Counted from the stretch's first letter, positions 10,321-19,373 are shown. The stretch is DNA of 64,000 nt from Brevundimonas sp. Root1279 (GCF_001425945.1 NZ_LMEB01000001.1:1-64000); one strand, 5' to 3'. The notes: generated by a model from the letters alone, not told the origin. Numbers and translations: made by a program.

Positions 10321-11922
10321 ATGGCGTGGACGCGGCGGAGCGCCTTCGGGCTGCTGGGAACGGCCGGAGCGGCGCCGCTGCTGGCCGGGGGCGGCGAGGC
10401 GCGGGCGGCGGACTGTGCGGCCCCTGAGGCGACCTGGGCGCGCGGCGTCGAGGGCCAGCGCAAGGCCGACCTGGGCGACGGCCTCTACCTGAATCCCATC
10501 ATGGCCGGGGACCATCCCGACCCGTCGATCCTGCGGGACGGCGACGTCTGGTACATGACCTTCTCGTCGTTCGAGTCCGTGCCGGGGCTGGTCATCTGGC
10601 GCTCGCACGACCTGGTCAACTGGAGCCCGGTGACCGCCGCCCTGACGCGCAACATCGGCTCTGTCTGGGCGCCCGAGCTGTGCAAGCACGCGGGCCGCTT
10701 CCACCTCTATATCCCCGCGCGGACGGCGCAGCGGCGGACCATCTGGGTGGCCTGGGCGGACCGGATCGAGGGACCGTGGAGCGATCCGGTCGACCTGAAC
10801 CTGCCCGACCACATCGACCCGGGCCACGCGGTCGGCGATGACGGCAAGCGCTATCTGTTTCTCAGCGGCGGCGACCTGATCGGATTGTCCGAGGACGGAC
10901 TGTCGACGGTCGGCGCGGTGCGGCATGTCTACGACCCGTGGCGCTATCCGGCCGACTGGGACGTCGAGAGCTTCTCGCCCGAGGGGCCCAAGATCACCCG
11001 GCGCGGCGACTGGTACTACATGATCACGGCGGTGGGCGGCACGGCCGGGCCGCCAACCAGCCACATGGTCATCGTCGCCCGTTCAAAGTCGGTGTTCGGG
11101 CCGTGGGAGGACCATCCGGACAATCCGCTGATCCGCACCAAGGACCGGTCCGAGCGCTGGTGGTCCAAGGGCCATGCGACCGTCGTCGAAGGGCCGGCCG
11201 GCGACTGGTGGATGGTCTATCACGCCTATGAGAACGGCTACTGGACCCTGGGCCGCCAGACCCTGCTGGAGCCGATCCGCTGGCGGGCCGACGGCTGGCC
11301 GGAGGCGGGCGCCGACCCGGCCGCGCCCATCACGGCGCCCCGCGGCGGGCGGCCCGTCGCGCACGGCGCGGCCCTGTCCGACAACTTTTCGAGCGAGCGG
11401 TTCGGGACGCAATGGAGCTTTCCCGATCCGGGTCCGGACGACCGCGCCCGCTTCGCCTGCCGCGACGGCGTGCTGCACCTGAAGGCCGCCGGCCGGTCGC
11501 CCAAGGACGGACCGCCGATCACCTTCGTCCAGGGGGAGCAGGCCTATCAGATCGAGGTCGACGTCGAGATCGATCCGGGGACCACCGCGGGGGTCGTGCT
11601 GTTCTACGACAGGGCCCTGTACGCCGGCCTCGGCTTCGACGGCGAGCGGTTCGTGACCCACCAGTACGGGCTGGAGCGGGGCCGGCCGGCCAATCCGCAC
11701 GGGCGGCGAATGCGCCTGCGGATGACCAACGACCGGCACGTGGTCACCTTCCACCACAGCGGCGACGACGGCGCGACCTGGACGAAGTTCGACCGCCAGA
11801 TGGAAGTCTCCGGCTATCACCACAACGTCCGCGGCGGCTTCATGATGCTGCGCCCGGGGCTCTATGCGGCGGGCGAGGGCGAGGCGCGGTTCCGGGATTT
11901 CCGGTTCCGGGCGTTGCCCTGA
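10321..11922 (+). CDS. Exported glycoside hydrolase family 43 protein
   Basis: A 533-residue enzyme, probably a beta-xylosidase or alpha-L-arabinofuranosidase acting on plant hemicellulose fragments in the periplasm. The N-terminus WTRRSAFGLLG is a Tat-type signal, followed by a hydrophobic stretch ending near AEARAAD-like residues. The five-bladed propeller of GH43 is seen from the general-base Asp in HPDPSILRDG (near residue 62), through GSVWAPEL, to the acid Glu in SFSPEGPK. Residues about 350-533 form a concanavalin-like beta-sandwich typical of GH43 C-termini. The ATG at 10321 follows AGGGAG. It stands alone, with no transporter or other glycosidase near it, so the substrate cannot be fixed. 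Confidence 0.88.
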   Translation: MAWTRRSAFGLLGTAGAAPLLAGGGEARAADCAAPEATWARGVEGQRKADLGDGLYLNPIMAGDHPDPSILRDGDVWYMTFSSFESVPGLVIWRSHDLVNWSPVTAALTRNIGSVWAPELCKHAGRFHLYIPARTAQRRTIWVAWADRIEGPWSDPVDLNLPDHIDPGHAVGDDGKRYLFLSGGDLIGLSEDGLSTVGAVRHVYDPWRYPADWDVESFSPEGPKITRRGDWYYMITAVGGTAGPPTSHMVIVARSKSVFGPWEDHPDNPLIRTKDRSERWWSKGHATVVEGPAGDWWMVYHAYENGYWTLGRQTLLEPIRWRADGWPEAGADPAAPITAPRGGRPVAHGAALSDNFSSERFGTQWSFPDPGPDDRARFACRDGVLHLKAAGRSPKDGPPITFVQGEQAYQIEVDVEIDPGTTAGVVLFYDRALYAGLGFDGERFVTHQYGLERGRPANPHGRRMRLRMTNDRHVVTFHHSGDDGATWTKFDRQMEVSGYHHNVRGGFMMLRPGLYAAGEGEARFRDFRFRALP

Positions 11923-12005
11923 GCCCCCACTGTGAGCTTGACGGTCGCGGCGGCATGTCCGCTCATGCGGCGACCCCGGCCCGGCCGGACTGCGGAGGAC
12001 GTTCG

Positions 12006-12158
12006 ATGAACAAGGCCGGCGCGATCGGATTTCCCATGGGCATCATCATCGGCGTGATCGTCGGCGCGCTGATCGACAACATGGCCATCGGCATCATCCT
12101 CGGCCTGGCCCTCGGGTTCGGGGTGCTGACCTTCGGGGGGCGCAAGCCGAAGGCTTAG
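12006..12158 (+). CDS. Small hydrophobic membrane protein, 50 residues
   Basis: A 50-residue protein made almost entirely of one or two glycine-rich transmembrane helices (GIIIGVIVGALIDNMAIGII), with a basic C-terminus GGRKPKA that probably faces the cytoplasm. A strong ribosome site GGAGGA lies seven bases upstream of the ATG. Glycine-zipper spacing suggests helix packing or oligomerisation. I do not recognise a family. It stands between the GH43 gene and another small gene on the same strand. Confidence 0.7.
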   Translation: MNKAGAIGFPMGIIIGVIVGALIDNMAIGIILGLALGFGVLTFGGRKPKA

Positions 12159-12230
12159 GACCGGAGTGAGGTCAGATTGATTCCAGGACGGGCCGCTTAC
12201 CGGCGAGGCCTCTCGCCAGGAGGACAGGAC

Positions 12231-12485
12231 ATGGCTGAGATAGTCTATCTCACCCCTGGCGAAGACGCGCCCAACCACGGCGACGACCAACCTTGGCTAC
12301 GGATCGAAGCGACCAGCGACGGGCTGTTCTACGGGACAGGCTGTTCCTGGAAGCCCAATGGCGAATTCGTCGGCTATTGCTCATTGCCGGAAGATGACGT
12401 CTCGCTTGAGACCGCGATGACGGCGGCCCAGGAATGGGCCGCAAAGTACGGCGTCCCGATCATCTGGGTCCAATTGACGCCATAG
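12231..12485 (+). CDS. Hypothetical small acidic protein, 84 residues
   Basis: An 84-residue soluble, acidic protein (MAEIVYLTPGED...) with two cysteines, at GTGCSW and GYCSL. The ATG at 12231 follows AGGAGGACAGGAC, a strong ribosome site; an in-frame start at 12177 has none. The residues have the look of a small beta-rich fold with a C-terminal helix (TAMTAAQEWAAKYGV). No family is recognised and the neighbours do not suggest a role. Confidence 0.7.
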   Translation: MAEIVYLTPGEDAPNHGDDQPWLRIEATSDGLFYGTGCSWKPNGEFVGYCSLPEDDVSLETAMTAAQEWAAKYGVPIIWVQLTP

Positions 12486-12610
12486 GCGGGGCGGGTTCAC
12501 CCCCACGCTAACTGGCCCGCCCTTCATTACAGCAACGTAAGGGACGGCCCCGCTCCGGCTTTGATAGGGTCGGCGCAGGCCCGCGCGGCGGGCGACCGGA
12601 GCCTATCCCC

Positions 12611-15523
12611 ATGAAATCCCGCCTGATCCTGACCGCCGCCGCCTCGGCCCTGCTGGCCGGCGTTTCGGCCTGCGCCACCGTCGATGCTCCGGCTCCGGTC
12701 GCGGCGACCACCACCACCGCTGCGAACGCCGACGCGCCGCAGCTGACGTGCAGGCCGACCCCGGTTCAGGCCCCGGTCGCGGCCGGCGAGGCCCCGGCGC
12801 TGGGCTTCCGCGAGTGCGTGCTGCCGAACGGGCTGCGGGTGTTCAGCGCGCAGGACCCCTCGACCGCCAACGTCACGGTGCAGGTCTGGTACCGCGTCGG
12901 CTCCAAAGACGATCCGGCCGGCCGCTCGGGCTTCGCCCACCTGTTCGAACACCTGATGTTCAAGTCGACCAAGAACATGCCGACCGAGACCTTCGACCGG
13001 CTGACCGAGGACGTGGGCGGCTTCAACAACGCCTCCACCTGGGACGACTTCACCAACTACTACGAGGTGGTGCCGGCCAACCACCTGGAGCGGCTGTTGT
13101 TCGCCGAGTCCGACCGGTTGGGGTCGCTGGTCGTCGACGCCGATGTCTTCGCCTCGGAGCGGGACGTGGTGAAGGAGGAGTACCGCCAGAGCTATCTGGC
13201 CAATCCGTACAACCGCTTCTTCGGCCTGCTGGCGCCGCAGACCATCTATGAGAACCACCCCTACCGCCGACCGGGCATCGGTTCGATCGAGGAGCTGAAC
13301 GCGGCGACCATCGACGACGTGCGCCGCTTCCACGCCACCTACTACCGGCCGGACAACGCCGTACTGATCGTGGCGGGCAATTTCGACCAGGCGAAGCTGG
13401 ACGGCTGGGTGGAGCAGTATTTCGGCGGCCTGACCAATCCGACCGCCGCCCTGCCCGCCAACAATGTCGTCGAGGCCGAGCCGACCGGACCGCGCGAGGC
13501 GACCTTCTACGGCGCGAACGTGCCGCTGCCGGCGGTGATGCTGGCCTGGCGCACCGTGCCCTACAGCCATGAGGACCGCGCCGCCCTGACCGTGCTGGAC
13601 GGCATCCTGTCGACCGGCGAGAGCAGCCGCCTGTACCGCTCGCTGGTCTATGAGAAGCAGATCGCCCAGCAGGCCAGCTCCACCCCGGACTTCGCCAATC
13701 AGGCCGGCAACCTGACCGCCTACGCCATCATGGCCGACGGCGAGTCGCCCGACGAAGGCGTCGCCGCCCTGCGCGCCGAGATCGCCCGCTTCCGCGACGC
13801 CCCGGTCACCGACGCCGAACTGGCCGAGGCCAAGAACGAGCTGGTCGCCGACCTCCTACGGGAGCGCGAAGGGGTCGACGACCGCGCCAACGCGCTCGGC
13901 TTCGCCCTGATGTGGGATGGCGATCCGGCCGCCGCCGATCGCGAGGTCGCCGCGCTCAAGGCCGTCACCGCCGCCGACATCCAGCGCGTCGCCAACCGCT
14001 ATCTGACCGAGCAGCGCATGATCACCATGCGCTACCTGCCGGCCGACGACGCCCACCCGCAGACCGAGCAGAACAAGAACGTCGACGCCCCGGTGCATGT
14101 GGCCGACCTGGCCGCCGCCGGCGTCCCGACCGTCCTGCTGCCCGAGGCCGAGCGCGCCCGCATCCCGTCGCCCGGCCCCGAGGTCGCCCCGGCGACGCCG
14201 GCCGTGGCCGACTTCAAACTGGCCAACGGCCTGCGCGTGCTGGTCGCCCCGACCGACGGCGTGCCTCTGGTTTCGGCGCGGTTGAGCTTCGACGCCGGGA
14301 CGCGCGATGACGGCCGCGTCCCCGGCCTGGCCAGCATGACCGCCGGCCTGCTGACCCAGGGCACCACCACCCGCTCGGCGACCCAGATCGCCACCGAGAT
14401 CGAGAGCCTGGGGGCCACCGTCGGCGCCGGCGCCGGGGTGGACTTCACCAATGTCTACGCCAACGCCCCGGCCGACGTCTTCCCGCAGACCCTGGCCCTG
14501 ATGGCCGACGTCGTGCGCAACCCGGCCTTCGCCCAGGAGGAGTTGGACCGCCAGCGCGACCAGACCCTGGACGGCCTTCGCGTGGCCCTGAGCCAGCCCG
14601 GCCAGATCGCCTCGCAGTCGGTCGGCCGGGTGGTCTACGGCGACGCCGCCTACGGCGCGCCGGGCTCGGGCACGGTGACCTCCCTGCCGAAGATCGACCG
14701 CAACGCCGTGGTCGCCTTCCATCGCGCTCACTTCGCCCCGAGCGACGCCACCCTGGTGTTTTCCGGCGCGATTACCGAGGCCCAGGCCCGCACCCTGGCC
14801 GAGCAGGCCTTCGGCGACTGGCGACCGGCGACCAGCGCCCAACCGCGGATGACCAATCCGGCCGGCGCCGTGCTGGCCCCGCGGGTGGTGGTGATCAACC
14901 AGCCGGGCGCCGGCCAGGCGGCGGTGGTGGCCGCCATTCGCGGCGTCTCGCGCACCGACGCCGACTACTTCCCGCTGTCGCTGGGCAACACCCTGCTGGG
15001 CGGGGGGTATTCCTCGCGCCTGAACCAGGAGGTGCGGATCAAGCGCGGCCTGAGCTACGGCGCCGGCTCCTCGCTGGGCGCGCGCGCCGATGAGGGCGTC
15101 TTCACCGCCAGCGCCCAGACGCGCAACGACGCGGTGCCGGCCGTCGCCGAGCTGATCCTCGAGGAGATCGGCCGCATGGGGACCGAGACCGTTTCGGAGA
15201 CCGAGTTGGCCCCGCGCCGGGCGGTCATGATCGGCGGTTTCGGCCGCTCGCTGGAGACCGTCGACGGCCTGGGCGGCTTCATCGCCAACCTGGCCCTCTA
15301 CGACCTGCCGATGAGCGAGCTGGCCGCCTATGCGGGCAACGTCCGCGCCGTCACGCCCGAGCAGGTCGAGGCGGCCTTCGCCCGTCACCTGCCGGGATCG
15401 GAAGCCAGCCTGGTGATCGTCGGCGACGCGGCCCAGTTCATCGACGCCCTGCGGGCCAAATATCCGAACGTGGAGGTGATCGCGCTGGACGACCTGGATC
15501 TGGATAGGGCGGCGCTTCGCTGA
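12611..15523 (+). CDS. M16-family zinc peptidase, lipoprotein
   Basis: A 970-residue insulinase/pitrilysin-like peptidase made of two tandem M16 halves. The first half carries the inverted zinc motif HLFEH near residue 112; the second half (from about 530) lacks it and is the usual structural partner. The N-terminus is a lipoprotein signal with lipobox LAGVSAC, so the mature protein is probably anchored in the envelope and degrades small peptides in the periplasm. The ATG at 12611 has only a weak ribosome site. The last base of the TGA stop is also the first base of a heptad-palindrome arm, and the next gene is convergent. Confidence 0.93.
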   Translation: MKSRLILTAAASALLAGVSACATVDAPAPVAATTTTAANADAPQLTCRPTPVQAPVAAGEAPALGFRECVLPNGLRVFSAQDPSTANVTVQVWYRVGSKDDPAGRSGFAHLFEHLMFKSTKNMPTETFDRLTEDVGGFNNASTWDDFTNYYEVVPANHLERLLFAESDRLGSLVVDADVFASERDVVKEEYRQSYLANPYNRFFGLLAPQTIYENHPYRRPGIGSIEELNAATIDDVRRFHATYYRPDNAVLIVAGNFDQAKLDGWVEQYFGGLTNPTAALPANNVVEAEPTGPREATFYGANVPLPAVMLAWRTVPYSHEDRAALTVLDGILSTGESSRLYRSLVYEKQIAQQASSTPDFANQAGNLTAYAIMADGESPDEGVAALRAEIARFRDAPVTDAELAEAKNELVADLLREREGVDDRANALGFALMWDGDPAAADREVAALKAVTAADIQRVANRYLTEQRMITMRYLPADDAHPQTEQNKNVDAPVHVADLAAAGVPTVLLPEAERARIPSPGPEVAPATPAVADFKLANGLRVLVAPTDGVPLVSARLSFDAGTRDDGRVPGLASMTAGLLTQGTTTRSATQIATEIESLGATVGAGAGVDFTNVYANAPADVFPQTLALMADVVRNPAFAQEELDRQRDQTLDGLRVALSQPGQIASQSVGRVVYGDAAYGAPGSGTVTSLPKIDRNAVVAFHRAHFAPSDATLVFSGAITEAQARTLAEQAFGDWRPATSAQPRMTNPAGAVLAPRVVVINQPGAGQAAVVAAIRGVSRTDADYFPLSLGNTLLGGGYSSRLNQEVRIKRGLSYGAGSSLGARADEGVFTASAQTRNDAVPAVAELILEEIGRMGTETVSETELAPRRAVMIGGFGRSLETVDGLGGFIANLALYDLPMSELAAYAGNVRAVTPEQVEAAFARHLPGSEASLVIVGDAAQFIDALRAKYPNVEVIALDDLDLDRAALR

Positions 15524-15609
15524 GGTTCTGGGTTCTAGGGGCTAGGTTCTAGGGAATTCCGGCATCGCCGGCGGTCTCCCTAGAACCTAGAACCTAACCC
15601 CTAGAACCT
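15523..15609. repeat. Heptad-palindrome element 1
   Basis: Two 33-nt arms (15523-15555 and 15577-15609) face each other across a 21-nt loop. Each arm is four heptamers (mainly AGGTTCT, plus one AGGGGCT or AGGGGTT) and an inner AGGGA. The odd heptamer is third in the left arm and second in the right arm, so units seem to have been shuffled rather than simply mutated. The element fills the space between two convergent genes and begins on the A of the M16 stop codon. Confidence 0.9.
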
Positions 15610-15612
15610 GAG

Positions 15613-16434
15613 TCAGGCCGACAGACACACCACCTGGGCCACGCGCAGGTCGCGGCGGAGTTCGTCGGCGACGATGCCGTAGTTCTCGATGTCGACGGTG
15701 CGGCCCATCAGCGGCTCGTCGGCGCGCTGAACGCCGCGCAGCGCCGGGGCGAAGGTGTCCGGGGCCGTGGTGTAGATGCGGCCCCGGCGCGGGCTCTCGG
15801 CGATGGTCACCCCGACGACGCGGCCCTGGCGGTCGAGCACCGGCGCGCCCGACAGACCCGACAGGGTGCCGTCCAGCTGGTCGGTGCGGCCGACCTCGGC
15901 CCAGGCCAGCACCGGCTCGTCGCGCTGGCCGCGACCGCGCACGCGCAGGGTCTCGCGGCCCAGCAGCCGGCTGGTGACCTCGCCGGCGCGACCCTGCGGG
16001 AAGCCGGGATGGAAGGCGCGCTGGCCCTTGTGCATCGGAGCGTCGGCGGCGACGGGCAGGGCCGGCGGCCCGCCCGCGGTCAGCAGCACCGCCATGTCGG
16101 CCTGGGGGGCTAGGCGCACGTCGGCGGCCACGGCGCGGTCGCCGCCGACCATGATGGCCGGGCGGCGGCAGCCCTCGACGACGTGACGGGCCGTCACCCA
16201 GACGCCTTCCTGGGCGATCGAGAAGGCCGTGCCCGAAGCGGGCTGGAAGGGGATGTCCGGCGCGTTGACCGTGACGGCCGGATCGAACGGGGTCACCGGG
16301 CCGAGCAGCGCCCCTTCTACCTCGTCCGGCGGCGGCGGGGCTGGCGGGGCGTCGGCGTTTTCGCGCTGAGCAAGCGAGAGCAGCACCAGGGCGGTGACGA
16401 CGGCGGCGTAAATTGCCCAGTCCGGAGGACGCAT
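15613..16434 (-). CDS. Membrane-anchored trypsin-like serine protease
   Basis: A 273-residue protein with one N-terminal transmembrane helix (IYAAVVTALVLLSLAQ), a proline-rich linker, and a trypsin-fold domain probably in the periplasm. The triad is visible: His in WVTARHVV, Asp in QADMAVL, and Ser in GLSGAPVL, a variant of the usual GNSGGP as in many HtrA-like bacterial proteases. Conserved cysteines near the His and the C-terminus could form a disulfide. No PDZ domain is present. The leader just upstream of the ATG at 16434 is a heptad-palindrome arm (one base away), and no Shine-Dalgarno sequence is visible. Confidence 0.85.
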   Translation of the reverse strand: MRPPDWAIYAAVVTALVLLSLAQRENADAPPAPPPPDEVEGALLGPVTPFDPAVTVNAPDIPFQPASGTAFSIAQEGVWVTARHVVEGCRRPAIMVGGDRAVAADVRLAPQADMAVLLTAGGPPALPVAADAPMHKGQRAFHPGFPQGRAGEVTSRLLGRETLRVRGRGQRDEPVLAWAEVGRTDQLDGTLSGLSGAPVLDRQGRVVGVTIAESPRRGRIYTTAPDTFAPALRGVQRADEPLMGRTVDIENYGIVADELRRDLRVAQVVCLSA

Positions 16435-16435
16435 G

Positions 16436-16884
16436 AGGTTCTAGGTTCTAGGTGCTAGGTTCTAGGGGAAGAAGAGACGACCAAACTGCCTCTCAGAGCG
16501 GTCAACATTCGCCCGACCTCCTCGGCCTGACGCAACACAACATCGGTGGCGTCCCGAGGGGCAAGCTCGAGGTCCCCGACGAGGAGCAAGAAGGTCTCCA
16601 GCTCGGCCAATGAGCCTTTGGCGATGCTCACAAACTGAGCGTAATCCCGACGCGTCCCACGGCCATGACCTTCAGCGATGTTGGCCGGCACTGAGGTGGC
16701 CGCACGTATCATCTGGCCGGAGATACGGTACTCCTCGTGCTTCGGCATCTCGCGGGTCAGCCTGTAGACCGCGGCAGCCAACCCCATGCCCTTCTGCCAG
16801 ACTGTCAGGTCCCTGTAAGATCGCACCGTCACGTCACCGCTCCCCGATTGATCCCTAGAACCTGATCCCTAGAACCTAGCACCT
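16436..16884. repeat. Heptad-palindrome element 2, enclosing a four-helix-bundle gene
   Basis: Arms of 33 nt lie at 16436-16468 and 16852-16884 in inverted orientation. Both are four heptamers (AGGTTCT, AGGTGCT, and one AGGGATC) plus AGGGR, the same design as element 1, whose loop is only 21 nt. Here the loop is 383 nt and holds a gene. The left arm contains that gene's TAG stop, and the outer edge of the right arm contributes the AG of the DUF350 gene's TAG stop. The left arm ends one base from the serine protease start codon. Confidence 0.9.
16455..16832 (-). CDS. Four-helix-bundle protein (S23/IVP, Avd-like family)
   Basis: A 125-residue all-helical protein of the four-helix-bundle family first known from 23S rRNA intervening sequences and related to Avd of diversity-generating retroelements. 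Family features seen: VRSYRDLTVWQKGMGLA at the start, ISGQMIRAATSVPANIAEGHGR, and SIAKGSLAELETFLLL. Function in the free-standing context is unknown; basic surfaces suggest nucleic-acid binding. The start is a GTG at 16832 with GGGGAG seven bases upstream. Its last codons (Pro-Arg-Thr-stop) are read from the palindrome arm. Lying between inverted arms of a repeated element, it looks like cargo. No reverse transcriptase or rRNA is nearby. Confidence 0.88.
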   Translation of the reverse strand: MTVRSYRDLTVWQKGMGLAAAVYRLTREMPKHEEYRISGQMIRAATSVPANIAEGHGRGTRRDYAQFVSIAKGSLAELETFLLLVGDLELAPRDATDVVLRQAEEVGRMLTALRGSLVVSSSPRT

Positions 16885-17326
16885 ATCCAGTCAGAGCGGC
16901 GGCGAGGATCAGGGCGGTCGCCAGCTTGGCGCCGACCAGCAGGACGGCGGCGGAGATCTCGCCGTCGCGGATGCGCTGGGGCAGGCCGGTCAGCAGCAGG
17001 TCGACGATGCGGAAGGCCAGCAGCTGGAGAACCACCGTCGCCACGCCCCAGATGGTGATGTCGCGCACCGAGGTGGAGACGCTGAGGCTGACCGCCAGCG
17101 GGATGGCCAGGCCGACCAGCACGCCGGCGAAGGCGACCGCGGCGGCGGAGTTGCCCTCGCGGATCAGGCTGATCTCTTTCCAGGGGGTCAGCAGGGCGTA
17201 GATGACGGCGCCGGCGACAAGCAGGGCGAGAGTCACGCCCAGGTGAGCGAGGGTCGTCGGGAAACCGGTCGCGAAGGCCTGGACCTCCGGACTTTCCAGA
17301 ATCTGAGCGAGGGACGAGGAGTCCAT
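16883..17326 (-). CDS. DUF350 membrane protein
   Basis: A 147-residue integral membrane protein with about four helices (LGVTLALLVAGAVIYAL, AGVLVGLAIPLAVSL, GVATVVLQLLAF, AAVLLVGAKLATALILAA), matching DUF350, a bacterial inner-membrane family of unknown function. The ATG at 17326 begins just before the family similarity but has no good ribosome site; an in-frame ATG at 17365 is possible. Its TAG stop overlaps the outer edge of element 2. It lies downstream of rlmN, separated by element 3. Confidence 0.75.
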   Translation of the reverse strand: MDSSSLAQILESPEVQAFATGFPTTLAHLGVTLALLVAGAVIYALLTPWKEISLIREGNSAAAVAFAGVLVGLAIPLAVSLSVSTSVRDITIWGVATVVLQLLAFRIVDLLLTGLPQRIRDGEISAAVLLVGAKLATALILAAALTG

Positions 17327-17434
17327 TGCTGACCGCGTGACTGACACAACTCCCGCTTGCCCCATTGAAGCCCCAATCCGCAAGCGCGGCGGCGCCACAG
17401 TCGGTCAAGATCTGTGTCGGTGTGTGTCGGGCGA

Positions 17435-17552
17435 AGTGATTAGTGGTTCGTGATTAGTGGTTGGCCGGCAGGGGTGAACGCCGCCGGCGCCCAGCTGCCC
17501 CCCGCAGGCGGTCCAGCACTGACCAATCACTAATCACGAACCACTAATCACT
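17435..17552. repeat. Heptad-palindrome element 3
   Basis: Arms of 30 nt at 17435-17464 and 17523-17552, separated by 58 nt. Heptamers AGTGATT and AGTGGTT alternate, with one CGTGATT in the third position of both arms, followed by GG. The arms differ at one base, which would be a G-U pair in plus-strand RNA. The outer edge is five bases after the rlmN stop codon. Confidence 0.9.
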
Positions 17553-17557
17553 CGCCC

Positions 17558-18730
17558 TCAGGCGGCGTCGGCCGCCGCGTCCTGGCCCGCCTTACGCAGC
17601 GCCGAAGCCCGGACCTTTTCGCTCTCGGACTTGAGCTGGCCGCAGGCGGCGAGGATGTCGCGGCCGCGGGGGGTGCGGATCGGGCTGGCGTAGCCGGCCT
17701 TGTTGAGGATGGCCGCGAAACGCTCGATCGTCTTCCAGTCCGAGCACTCGTAGTCCGTGCCGGGCCAGGGATTGAACGGGATCAGATTGACCTTGGCCGG
17801 GATGCCCTCGATCAGCTTGAGCAACGCCCTGGCTTCTTCCGGGCTGTCGTTGACGCCCTTCAGCATCACGTACTCGAAGGTCACGCGACGGGCGTTGGAC
17901 AGGCCCGGATAGGCGCGGATCGACGCCATCAGCTGTTCGAGATTGTACTTCTTGTTCAGCGGCACGAGCTGGTCGCGCAGCGGGTCGTTGGTGGCGTGCA
18001 GGCTGATCGCCAGCATGGCCTGGGTGCGGGTCCCCAGCGCATCGAGCTGCGGCGTCACGCCCGAGGTCGAGACCGTGATCCGACGGCGCGACAGGGCGAT
18101 GCCCTCGTTGTCCGAGATGATGTCGATGGCGTTGGCGACGTGGTCCAGATTGTAGAGCGGCTCGCCCATGCCCATGAACACGATGTTCGACAGGCGGCGG
18201 TCTTCCTTGGGCGACGGCCATTCGCCGAGGTCGTCGCGGGCGACCTGGACCTGGGCCACGATCTCGGCGGCGGTCAGGTTGCGGACCAGCTTCTGGGTGC
18301 CGGTGTGGCAGAAGGTGCAGTTCAGCGTGCAGCCGACCTGGGACGAGACGCACAGGGCGCCGGCGCGGCCGACGTCCGGGATGTAGACGGTTTCGATCTC
18401 GATGCCCGGCGCGGTGCGGATCAGCCATTTGCGGGTGCCGTCCTTGGACACCTGGCGCTCGACGATCTCGGGACGGGCGAGGGTGAAGCTCTCGGCCAGC
18501 TTGGCCTGCATGTCCTTGGCGACGTTGCTCATCGCCGCGAAGTCGGTGACGCCGTAGTGGTGGATCCAGCTCCACACCTGCGAGGCGCGCATCTTGGCCT
18601 TCTCGGGCGGGCACACGCCGGCGTCGATCAGCGCCTGTCGCAGCTCGGCGCGCGTCAGACCCGAGAGGTTGACGGGAGCGGCGGGCTGGGCGGCGCTGGA
18701 CGTGCGCGAAAGGTCGAGCGTGAGGCTCAA
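17558..18730 (-). CDS. rlmN: 23S rRNA (A2503-C2)/tRNA (A37-C2) methyltransferase RlmN
   Basis: A 390-residue radical-SAM enzyme that methylates C2 of A2503 in 23S rRNA and of A37 in some tRNAs, aiding translation accuracy. The cluster motif CTLNCTFC is near residue 134, with GMGEPL and the C-terminal AACGQL holding the second catalytic cysteine. The first codon in the frame is TTG at 18730, with GAAGGA seven bases before it; an overlapping ATG in another frame meets a stop at once. It is flanked on both sides by heptad palindromes. Confidence 0.95.
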   Translation of the reverse strand: MSLTLDLSRTSSAAQPAAPVNLSGLTRAELRQALIDAGVCPPEKAKMRASQVWSWIHHYGVTDFAAMSNVAKDMQAKLAESFTLARPEIVERQVSKDGTRKWLIRTAPGIEIETVYIPDVGRAGALCVSSQVGCTLNCTFCHTGTQKLVRNLTAAEIVAQVQVARDDLGEWPSPKEDRRLSNIVFMGMGEPLYNLDHVANAIDIISDNEGIALSRRRITVSTSGVTPQLDALGTRTQAMLAISLHATNDPLRDQLVPLNKKYNLEQLMASIRAYPGLSNARRVTFEYVMLKGVNDSPEEARALLKLIEGIPAKVNLIPFNPWPGTDYECSDWKTIERFAAILNKAGYASPIRTPRGRDILAACGQLKSESEKVRASALRKAGQDAAADAA

Positions 18731-18798
18731 GGCTGCATCCTTCGGTGGCGGGAGGCGGGGCTTATACCACAGATCGTGCGGGTTTTAAGGCGGGGGGG

Positions 18799-18946
<148 letters not shown>

Positions 18947-18949
18947 CAG

Positions 18950-19354
18950 TCAGTCCGCGTCCTCAATGTCGTGGATCTGGTCGTCGTCGAGGCCGAAGTG
19001 GTGGCCGATTTCGTGGATGAGGACGTGGGCGATGATCTCGGAGAGGCCGACGTCGCCGCGCTCGCACCATTCGTCGAGGATCGGGCGGCGGTAGAGGAAG
19101 ATGCGCGAGGGCTCGGCGGCCGGGCCCATGCTGTCGCGGCGGCCGATATCGACGCCGTGGTAGAGGCCGGTCAGCTCGAACGGGTCCTCCATGTCCATCG
19201 CCGCCAGGGTCTCGTCGTCGGCGAAGTCGTCGACGCGGATGACCACCTCGCCGGCCAGGCCCTTGAAGGGCTGCGGCAGGGCGTCGAAGGCTTCGCGCGC
19301 CAGACGGGCGAAGTCGTCGAGGGACGGGGCGAGCTGGTTGGTCCAGGTGGTCAT
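18950..19354 (-). CDS. Minimal zincin-type metallopeptidase family protein
   Basis: A 134-residue single-domain protein with the zincin motif HEIGHHFGLDDD near its C-terminus: two zinc-binding histidines, the catalytic glutamate, a third ligand position in HxxHxxGxxD, and an acidic tail. The family is common in alphaproteobacteria and actinobacteria and its substrates are unknown. No signal peptide is seen, so it is probably cytosolic. It begins 19 bases from element 5, which separates it from the divergent divL, and its stop is three bases from element 4. Confidence 0.85.
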   Translation of the reverse strand: MTTWTNQLAPSLDDFARLAREAFDALPQPFKGLAGEVVIRVDDFADDETLAAMDMEDPFELTGLYHGVDIGRRDSMGPAAEPSRIFLYRRPILDEWCERGDVGLSEIIAHVLIHEIGHHFGLDDDQIHDIEDAD

Positions 19355-19373
19355 GGATGCGGCGCCCGTGGCG

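Noticed and set aside
16455-16832. Avd gene of a diversity-generating retroelement
   Set aside because: No reverse transcriptase, template repeat or variable repeat is visible nearby; the protein fits the broader four-helix-bundle family.
16455-16832. Intervening sequence of a 23S rRNA gene
   Set aside because: No rRNA sequence flanks it; both neighbours are protein-coding.
15523-16884. LexA boxes in the GGTTCTA-type repeats
   Set aside because: GTTC recurs every 7 bases (GTTC-N3-GTTC); the SOS box needs GTTC-N7-GTTC, which is not present.
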